Part shown: one piece after another, positions 1-3,825 of the stretch
Position numbering within the stretch: the stretch's first letter is position 1
Layout of the letters: every line of letters starts with the position of its first letter
From: Nitrospirota bacterium
Lineage (GTDB): Bacteria; Nitrospirota; RBG-16-64-22; JACRHK01
Length of the DNA stretch: 5,243 bases
Assembly: GCA_016217625.1 (NCBI GenBank)
Contig: JACRHK010000224.1
Span: 1-5,243 of the forward strand
Direction of reading: 5' to 3'
The notes under the pieces: generated by a model
Databases searched by the model: none
What the model was told of the DNA's origin: nothing
What the model saw: only the letters and a program-made list of their open reading frames with translations
Program-made: the position numbers and the translations under genes

Positions 1-2
1 AG

Positions 3-392
3 CCCCCCGCCGAGTCCGCTTCCAAAGGGAAGCGGGTGCTGATCGCCGAGGACAGCCTGACGGGCCTGCATCTCATCGAGAACTCTCTGCGCCAGGCGGG
101 CTACGAGACGGTGACGGCAAAGGACGGGGAAGAGGCGGAGCGGAAGATCCGCTCGGAAAAACTCGATGCCGTCATCCTGGACGTGGTCATGCCCAAGAAG
201 AACGGCTTCCAGATCTGCCGGGAGCTCCGGAGGGACCCGAACTACCAGTACCTGCCGATCATCTTCATCTCATCCAAGAGCGAGGTGAGCGATCGGCTGT
301 GGGGGCTCAAGCAAGGGGCTAACGAGTACCTGATCAAACCATTCCATATCCGCGATCTGGTCGCCACCGTGAAGAAGTACGTGGCGGCGTAA
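3..392 (+). CDS. Response-regulator receiver (REC) domain, PilH/CheY-like, 5' end outside window
   Basis: This is a phosphoacceptor receiver domain of a two-component or chemosensory pathway, cytoplasmic, that would take a phosphoryl group from a histidine kinase. Numbering from the GTG at 36, the acidic pair is E5-D6, the phosphoacceptor is D49 in ILDVVMP, the switch hydroxyl is S79, and the conserved lysine is K101 in IKPF. The segment DRLWGLKQGANEYLIKPF resembles, from memory, PilH-type single-domain regulators of twitching motility. The frame is open to the left edge and reads PPAESASKGKRVLIAED. The first beta strand starts before the GTG, so that GTG is probably internal and a Pro/Ala/Ser linker joins it to something upstream. 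A weak AAAGGG six bases before 36 leaves a short version starting there possible. The protein ends just after the domain (TAA 390-392) with no output domain. The domain call is firm; the pathway is inferred. Confidence 0.9.
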   Translation, partial: PPAESASKGKRVLIAEDSLTGLHLIENSLRQAGYETVTAKDGEEAERKIRSEKLDAVILDVVMPKKNGFQICRELRRDPNYQYLPIIFISSKSEVSDRLWGLKQGANEYLIKPFHIRDLVATVKKYVAA

Positions 393-411
393 CGCATTGA
401 GCGGAGTCTAC

Positions 412-524
412 CGTGACCGATCTCCGTGACCGTGACCGTTACCCGTGAAAGGGGAAACTACGTGACCGTGACCGTTACCCGTGACGTAATGATCTTCCGG
501 TCACGGTCACGGGCCACTGTCACG
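412..524. repeat. Hexameric CGTGAC direct and inverted repeat array between convergent genes
   Basis: This fills most of the 150-base gap between the receiver gene and the convergent lipoprotein gene. A 24-base sequence occurs identically at 425-448 and 461-484, a 36-base (six-hexamer) step. Inside it the hexamers are CGTGAC, CGTGAC, CGTTAC, then CCGTGA. Further CGTGAC units lie at 412-417 and 480-485. The opposite orientation, GTCACG, occurs at 500-505, 506-511 and 519-524. The arm 461-474 is perfectly complementary to 498-511 (14 bp, 23-base loop), and 478-485 can instead pair with 506-513. A strong, alternative-pairing hairpin could therefore form in either transcript. No T-tract follows on either strand, so a canonical intrinsic terminator is not shown, although a terminator or 3'-end stabiliser serving both genes is plausible. 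Confidence 0.85.
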
Positions 525-542
525 TGATTATCCTCTTGGGGT

Positions 543-725
543 CTAGTACGGGGACGACGACTGCTCCTGCGATGGGACCTGTTCTTTCCCGCTGCTCTTT
601 TTGAGCCCTTTGCCCAGGGTCTCCACGTCCTCCCCCATCCCCCGGACCGTGGCGCAGCCCGTGAGCGCCTGCGCGCCCACGGCGAGAAGAAGAACCGTCA
701 ACATGCCAGCTAACCAAGACCTCAT
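543..725 (-). CDS. Entericidin-like small lipoprotein
   Basis: This is a 60-residue lipoprotein precursor. Residues 1-23 form a signal peptide with a hydrophobic core, and the lipobox LTGC places the lipidated cysteine at C24. The mature peptide is about 37 residues. It opens with CATVRGMGEDVETLGKGLKK, which matches the entericidin A/B family pattern (compare CNTTRGVGEDI in E. coli EcnB, recalled from memory). The tail is Ser/Gln/Glu-rich. The start is chosen because AAAGGAG (731-737) lies five bases before ATG and the signal peptide begins there; longer versions of the frame add an Arg-rich, non-secretory leader. The ATG overlaps the stop of the preceding lipoprotein gene as ATGA, implying translational coupling. 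Entericidins are envelope lipoproteins, with EcnB linked to cell lysis in stationary phase. Toxicity here is not shown. The stop is TAG at 545-543. Confidence 0.82.
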   Translation of the reverse strand: MRSWLAGMLTVLLLAVGAQALTGCATVRGMGEDVETLGKGLKKSSGKEQVPSQEQSSSPY

Positions 726-940
726 CGCGTCTCCTTTCGCTCCCCCTGTTCCGAAGACTCCGGCTCTTTCTTCGGAGCCGCCTGCTCCTTTTTCTTCTCT
801 TCCTCTCCTTTGAAGTAGTAATACCCCCCGGCGGCCCCGGCGCCGCCCGCGACCAGGGCGGCGCAACCCGATAACCCCAGACCCAGAGCCATCATCGCCC
901 CGCAGAGGGCGATCCCCTTTCCTCGAATGCCGGCACTCAT
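722..940 (-). CDS. Small lipoprotein with Gly/Ala-Tyr segment, DUF3568-like N-terminus
   Basis: This is a 72-residue lipoprotein precursor. A positively charged start (R6, K8) and a hydrophobic core lead to the lipobox LSGC, with lipidated C26. The mature part has a flexible segment, CAALVAGGAGAAGGYYYFKGE, then a highly charged low-complexity tail of Lys/Glu/Gln/Pro/Ser. The Gly/Ala stretch followed by YxYxKGE recalls the start of DUF3568-type lipoproteins of deltaproteobacteria, but this one is shorter and lacks a folded C-terminal half. It may be truncated or only superficially similar. The ATG at 940 is chosen because GGAGG (948-952) lies seven bases upstream; the in-frame ATG six bases earlier is too close to that site. 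A longer start at 997 is excluded because it would lie within the promoter -35 box. It is the first gene of a two-gene operon with the entericidin-like gene. Its function is unknown. Confidence 0.75.
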   Translation of the reverse strand: MSAGIRGKGIALCGAMMALGLGLSGCAALVAGGAGAAGGYYYFKGEEEKKKEQAAPKKEPESSEQGERKETR

Positions 941-968
941 GATCATTCCTCCCTCATTCCCTCCGCTC

Positions 969-997
969 ATTGTAAATGAAGGGGATCTTCCCGTCAA
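969..997 (-). promoter_or_regulatory. Sigma70-type promoter of the lipoprotein operon
   Basis: On the minus strand the -35 box TTGACG (997-992) and the -10 box TACAAT (974-969) are separated by exactly 17 bases. Each hexamer matches the sigma70 consensus at five of six positions. Transcription would begin near 962, giving a leader of about 22 bases that contains the GGGAGG ribosome-binding site at 953-948. This makes the operon likely to be well expressed by housekeeping sigma factor. Confidence 0.72.
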
Positions 998-999
998 GC

Positions 1000-1028
1000 T
1001 TGCACTCCCTGGCGAAACACGCTAAGAT
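1000..1028 (+). promoter_or_regulatory. Candidate fabI promoter, divergent to the lipoprotein promoter
   Basis: TTGCAC (1000-1005) and TAAGAT (1023-1028) are separated by 17 bases on the plus strand. The matches are weaker than for the opposite promoter (3/6 and 4/6). Its -35 box lies two bases from the minus-strand -35 box, and both draw their TTG from the palindrome CAAGCTTG at 995-1002. Transcription would start near 1035 and give fabI a leader of about 120 bases. No transcription data support it. Confidence 0.4.
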
Positions 1029-1069
1029 ACATGCGACCTGAATGGGTTTTTGGGAGCATGTATTCCGAG

Positions 1070-1142
1070 CCCTTCGCTTGTCATTCTGAGCAAAGCGAAG
1101 AATCTCGTATTGCTGCTCAGGGTAAACTCCGCGAGGAATCTC
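1070..1142. repeat. Dispersed intergenic palindromic repeat ('HSEQSEES/VILSKAKNL' type) in the fabI leader
   Basis: The sequence CTTCGCTT (1072-1079) is inverted as AAGCGAAG (1093-1100) around the core GTCATTCTGAGCA. A related half follows: GCGAAGAATCTC (1095-1106) recurs with one change as GCGAGGAATCTC (1131-1142), 36 bases on. I recognise the core TCATTCTGAGCAAAGCGAAG from memory as a widespread bacterial dispersed repeat. Its accidental translations include CHSEQSEES and VILSKAKNL, both readable here in different frames. It ends against the fabI ribosome-binding site, so it lies in the untranslated leader. The copy boundaries are approximate, because no second copy is in the window. Confidence 0.65.
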
Positions 1143-1148
1143 AAGGAG
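1143..1148 (+). promoter_or_regulatory. fabI ribosome-binding site that fixes the TTG start
   Basis: AAGGAG lies six bases before TTG at 1155. It settles the start against the longer open frame from TTG at 1050, whose first 35 residues are translated repeat sequence. The same 11 bases, AAGGAGACGCG, also form the ribosome-binding site of the entericidin-like gene. Confidence 0.8.
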
Positions 1149-1154
1149 ACGCGC

Positions 1155-1925
1155 TTGGGTTTAGTGGAAGGAAAGCGAGGGCTTGTGGTCGGCATCGCCA
1201 ACGAGCGGAGTCTCGCCTGGGCGATTGCCCGCCTTCTGCGCAAGGAAGGGGCCGAATTGGCCGTCACGTTCGCCGGGGACGCGATCGAAAAGCGGGTCCG
1301 ACCGCTGGCGGAAGAGATTGGGTCGCGCCTCATCCTTCCCCTGGATGTGCGGGACGACGGCCAGATGGCCTCCGCGTTTGAGACGCTCCGGAAGGAATGG
1401 GGGGGGATCGACTTCCTCGTCCATTCCGTGGCCTTTGCCAACCGGGAGGATCTGAAAGAGGAGTATCTCACCACTTCACGGGAAGGGTTCCATCTGGCCC
1501 TCGATGTCTCCACTTACTCCCTCGTCGCCCTTGCCCGTGGGGCGGCCCCTTTGATGGAGGGGCGGCCGGGGAGCATCCTCACGCTGACGTACTACGGAGC
1601 CGAGAAGGTCGTCCCGCGCTATAACGTGATGGGCGTGGCAAAGGCCGCCCTCGAGGCCTCCGTCCGCTACCTCGCCTACGACCTGGGGAAGCGGGGGATT
1701 CGGGTGAACGCCGTCTCGGCCGGTCCCGTGAAGACACTCGCCGCCTCCGGCATCGGCAATTTCTCCGAGATGCTCCGCCACGTGGAGGGAAGGGCGCCGC
1801 TCAAGCGCAGCATCTCGGCCGACGAGGTCGCCGGCGCCGCCCTGTATCTCTTGTCCGACCTCTCCAGTGGTGTCACGGGAGAAGTCCTCTACGTGGATGC
1901 CGGTTATCACGTGATGGGGATGTAG
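1155..1925 (+). CDS. fabI: Enoyl-[acyl-carrier-protein] reductase (NADH), FabI
   Basis: FabI catalyses the last step of each elongation cycle of type II fatty acid synthesis, reducing trans-2-enoyl-ACP with NAD(P)H in the cytoplasm. The protein has 256 residues, a usual FabI length. It has the FabI-type Rossmann entry GIANERSLAW (13-22), D64 at the cofactor-binding turn, HSVAFA (90-95), the catalytic pair Y146 and Y156, K163 in YNVMGVAK, and SAGPVKTLAASGI (188-200) followed by F203. These fall on E. coli FabI numbering as I recall it, so this is the divergent SDR with Y-x6-K spacing rather than FabG, FabL or FabV. Position 93 is Ala where E. coli has Gly; that Gly is associated with inhibitor resistance when changed, but Ala is common in other FabIs. 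The TTG start is set by AAGGAG. The gene is divergent from the lipoprotein operon and stands alone, with its own candidate promoter and a following repeat array. The stop is TAG. Confidence 0.97.
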   Translation: MGLVEGKRGLVVGIANERSLAWAIARLLRKEGAELAVTFAGDAIEKRVRPLAEEIGSRLILPLDVRDDGQMASAFETLRKEWGGIDFLVHSVAFANREDLKEEYLTTSREGFHLALDVSTYSLVALARGAAPLMEGRPGSILTLTYYGAEKVVPRYNVMGVAKAALEASVRYLAYDLGKRGIRVNAVSAGPVKTLAASGIGNFSEMLRHVEGRAPLKRSISADEVAGAALYLLSDLSSGVTGEVLYVDAGYHVMGM

Positions 1926-1934
1926 TTCGAACTC

Positions 1935-1998
1935 AGGTCAAGGTTGAGGCTGAGGTCCAGGTTTTTCTAAACCTCCACCTTAACCTCAACCTCACCCG
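1935..1998. repeat. Hexameric AGGTTN inverted-repeat array downstream of fabI
   Basis: Five hexamers run head to tail at 1935-1964: AGGTCA, AGGTTG, AGGCTG, AGGTCC, AGGTTT. After the four-base loop TTCT the complementary series follows at 1969-1998: AAACCT, CCACCT, TAACCT, CAACCT, CACCCG. The innermost hexamer pair is perfect, as is AGGTTG (1941-1946) with CAACCT (1987-1992); the rest pair imperfectly but stay in hexamer register. The whole forms one long hairpin of about 30 bases per arm, starting nine bases after the fabI stop. No T-run follows the second arm. It may act as the fabI 3' hairpin or terminator, but this is inferred. Confidence 0.8.
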
Positions 1999-2033
1999 CG
2001 CTTCCCACGTCTCTCGAAGCATCCTCACGGCAT

Positions 2034-2063
2034 TTGCACCGAGACGCACCCTTTTCTTATACT
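2034..2063 (+). promoter_or_regulatory. Candidate promoter for the polX operon, possibly giving a leaderless transcript
   Basis: TTGCAC (2034-2039) and TATACT (2058-2063) are 18 bases apart. The -10 box matches five of six sigma70 positions; the -35 hexamer is the same TTGCAC proposed for fabI. The expected start, about seven bases after the -10 box, falls at 2070-2071, on the ATG at 2071. No purine-rich ribosome-binding site precedes that ATG, which fits leaderless translation. Confidence 0.45.
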
Positions 2064-2070
2064 AGAAAAC

Positions 2071-2130
2071 ATGGAGCCGAAGCCGGGAAAAGAGGCTGTC
2101 GCCGATCTCCTGGAGGCGATCGGGGTGTAA
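2071..2130 (+). other. In-frame N-terminal PolX fragment ended by TAA
   Basis: Nineteen codons from ATG at 2071 read MEPKPGKEAVADLLEAIGV and then TAA at 2128-2130. They are in the same frame as polX, which resumes at the very next codon, ATG at 2131. The fragment looks like the missing first helix of PolX: B. subtilis PolX, as I recall it, has LLETIAVYMELKGDNPFK, so TAA stands at the tyrosine (TAC or TAT to TAA by one base change). Possibilities are a nonsense mutation with restart at 2131, a recoded stop, or a base-call error. Confidence 0.7.
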
Positions 2131-3825
2131 ATGGAAATGAAGGGGGAGAACCCCTTCAAGTGCCGGGCCTACGCCCACGCCGCCCGCACCGTCCGCGCCC
2201 TGGAAGGCGATCTGGGAGAGGCGGTGGAGAGCGGCGCGCTCCGCCGGGTGAAGGGAATCGGCGACGCCCTCTTCGAGACGATCACCGAGATCGTCCGCAC
2301 GGGACGCTCCGCCTACTACGAGGAGATCAAAGCCTCCCTCCCCGAGGGTCTGATGCATTTCTTGTCCGTACCGGGTCTCGGCCCCAAGAAGGTCATGAAA
2401 ATCTACGAGGCCCTGGGAATCACGACGGTCGGGGAGCTGGAGTACGCCTGCCATGAAAACCGCCTCGTGGGACTGGAGGGGTTCGGCGCCCGGTCGCAGG
2501 AGAAGATCCTTGAGGGGATCGCCTACCTGAAAAAATCCCAGGGGCAGTTCCACTATGACTTTGCCCTGCGTGAGGGGAGCGCGCTCCTGGAGCAGGTCCG
2601 ACGGTTCAAAGAGGTGGCGCGCGCCGAACTGGCCGGTTCGCTCCGCCGCCACAAGGAGACGGTCAAGGATATCGATCTCGTCGCGGCATCGGATCACCCC
2701 GACCCTCTGATGGACTTCTTTGCCTCCCTTCCCCAGGTCGAAGCGGTCATCGCCAAGGGGGAGACCAAGACTTCTATCCGCCTCGCGTCCGGGATCAACG
2801 CCGACCTCCGCGTGGTCTCCCCCGCGGAGTTCCCCTTCGCCCTCCTGTACCTGACGGGCAGCAAAGAGCATAACACGGCCATGCGCGGCATCGCCAAACG
2901 GGAGGGGTACAAGCTCAACGAATACGGCCTCTTCAAAGGAGAAGACCGCCTCATCTCCTGCCGAAGCGAAGAGGAGATCTTCGAGAAGCTGGGGATGGCC
3001 GATATCCCGCCGGAGCTTCGCGAAGACCAGGGGGAGATTGAGGCGGCCAGAGCGGGCGCCCTTCCCCGCCTGGTGGAGGGATCCGACCTCCGCGGGCTCC
3101 TCCACGCCCACACCCACTGGAGCGACGGGGGAGCGTCCCTTGAAGAGATGGCCCGGCAGGCGCAGGCCCTGGGGTACGCCTACCTCGGCATTTCCGAGCA
3201 CTCCCAATCCGCCCGCTATGCCCATGGCCTCACGGTGGATCAAGTCCGCGAGCAGCAGGCGGAGATCGACCGGCTGAACCGGCAGTATCAAGGCTTCAAG
3301 CTGCTGAAGGGGATCGAGGCAGACATCCTGGCCGACGGTTCCCTCGACTATCCCGATGAGGTGTTGGAAACGTTCGACTGCGTCATCGCGTCGGTCCACA
3401 GCCGCTTTCAGATCCCGAGGGAAGAGATGACCCGGCGCGTGATCCGGGCCTTGCAGAACCCCCTCGTGGCGATCCTCGGCCATCCCACGGGACGGCTGCT
3501 CCTGAGCCGCGACGGCTACTCGATCGACATGGAAGCCGTCATCGAGGTCGCGGCCGCGCGGGGCGCGGCCATCGAGCTGAACGCCCATCCCTACCGACTG
3601 GACCTCGATTGGCGGCTCTGCCGCCGCGCCAAAGAGCGTGGCGTCAAGATCGCGATCAACCCCGATGCGCACTCACTCGACGGCCTCCAGGACACGATCT
3701 ACGGCGTCGGGATTGCGAGAAAGGGGTGGCTCGAAAAGTCGGATGTGCTCAACACGATGACGCTGAAGGAGTTGGAGGCGTGGCTGGCAAAGAGAAAACG
3801 CCGAAAAAACACAATAACACAATGA
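2131..3825 (+). CDS. polX: DNA polymerase X family protein with C-terminal PHP domain (PolX)
   Basis: Bacterial PolX is a gap-filling repair polymerase with a PHP phosphoesterase/3'-5' exonuclease domain. From M1 at 2131 (564 residues): the 8-kDa DNA-binding region has helix-hairpin-helix motifs at GIGDALFETITEIVRTG (42-58), VPGLGPKKV (80-88) and LEGFGARS (115-122). The polymerase core has GS (169-170), metal-binding D180 and D182 in KDIDLV, D225 in ADLRVV, and LYLTGSKEHN (239-248). The PHP domain has HAHTHWSDG (325-333), H356 in GISEHSQS (many homologues have DH here), E395 in GIEADIL, H422, H450 in GHPTGR, H485, and D511/H513 in NPDAH. All expected catalytic residues are present. The first helix is cut off by TAA at 2128-2130; including it gives about 583 residues, the usual family size. 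No strong ribosome-binding site precedes 2131 (only GGGGTG), so restart after the TAA is the likeliest route. It overlaps the glycosyltransferase start by ATGA. Confidence 0.93.
   Translation: MEMKGENPFKCRAYAHAARTVRALEGDLGEAVESGALRRVKGIGDALFETITEIVRTGRSAYYEEIKASLPEGLMHFLSVPGLGPKKVMKIYEALGITTVGELEYACHENRLVGLEGFGARSQEKILEGIAYLKKSQGQFHYDFALREGSALLEQVRRFKEVARAELAGSLRRHKETVKDIDLVAASDHPDPLMDFFASLPQVEAVIAKGETKTSIRLASGINADLRVVSPAEFPFALLYLTGSKEHNTAMRGIAKREGYKLNEYGLFKGEDRLISCRSEEEIFEKLGMADIPPELREDQGEIEAARAGALPRLVEGSDLRGLLHAHTHWSDGGASLEEMARQAQALGYAYLGISEHSQSARYAHGLTVDQVREQQAEIDRLNRQYQGFKLLKGIEADILADGSLDYPDEVLETFDCVIASVHSRFQIPREEMTRRVIRALQNPLVAILGHPTGRLLLSRDGYSIDMEAVIEVAAARGAAIELNAHPYRLDLDWRLCRRAKERGVKIAINPDAHSLDGLQDTIYGVGIARKGWLEKSDVLNTMTLKELEAWLAKRKRRKNTITQ
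3804..3810 (+). other. In-phase A AAA AAC heptamer near the polX stop
   Basis: The heptamer is phased A_AAA_AAC relative to polX codons, the classical arrangement for -1 ribosomal slippage, 12 bases before the polX stop codon. After a -1 slip the reading continues HNNTMNTSTVSV straight into the glycosyltransferase frame with no stop, which would give a PolX-glycosyltransferase fusion. No convincing downstream stimulatory stem or upstream Shine-Dalgarno stimulator is apparent. It may simply reflect the A-rich Lys/Arg tail. Confidence 0.3.

Noticed and set aside
425..484. CRISPR array suggested by two identical 24-base repeats
   Set aside because: There are only two copies with a 12-base gap, the repeats are built of hexamers, and there is no spacer-like unique sequence or cas gene.
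726..866. N-terminal extension of the entericidin-like gene
   Set aside because: The extension is Arg/Gly-rich and is the shadow of the overlapping first lipoprotein; the signal peptide begins at 725.
941..997. Longer start for the first lipoprotein at 997
   Set aside because: It would put the start codon within the promoter -35 box and spoil the signal peptide; ATG at 940 has GGAGG at seven bases.
1050..1154. N-terminal extension of FabI from TTG at 1050
   Set aside because: The extra residues are translated dispersed repeat, there is no ribosome-binding site at 1050, and AAGGAG is correctly placed for 1155.
1031..1381. Plus-strand frame beginning in the fabI leader and containing CHSEQSEES
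   Set aside because: It is an alternate-frame reading of the dispersed repeat followed by out-of-frame fabI.
1959..1998. Canonical rho-independent terminator after fabI
   Set aside because: The hairpin is real, but the T-run is at the loop and no T-tract follows the second arm, so termination is only inferred.
2062..3672. 536-residue open frame on the minus strand opposite polX
   Set aside because: It lies codon-over-codon antisense to a gene with full catalytic motifs, has no recognisable domain, and long antisense frames are expected in GC-rich coding DNA.
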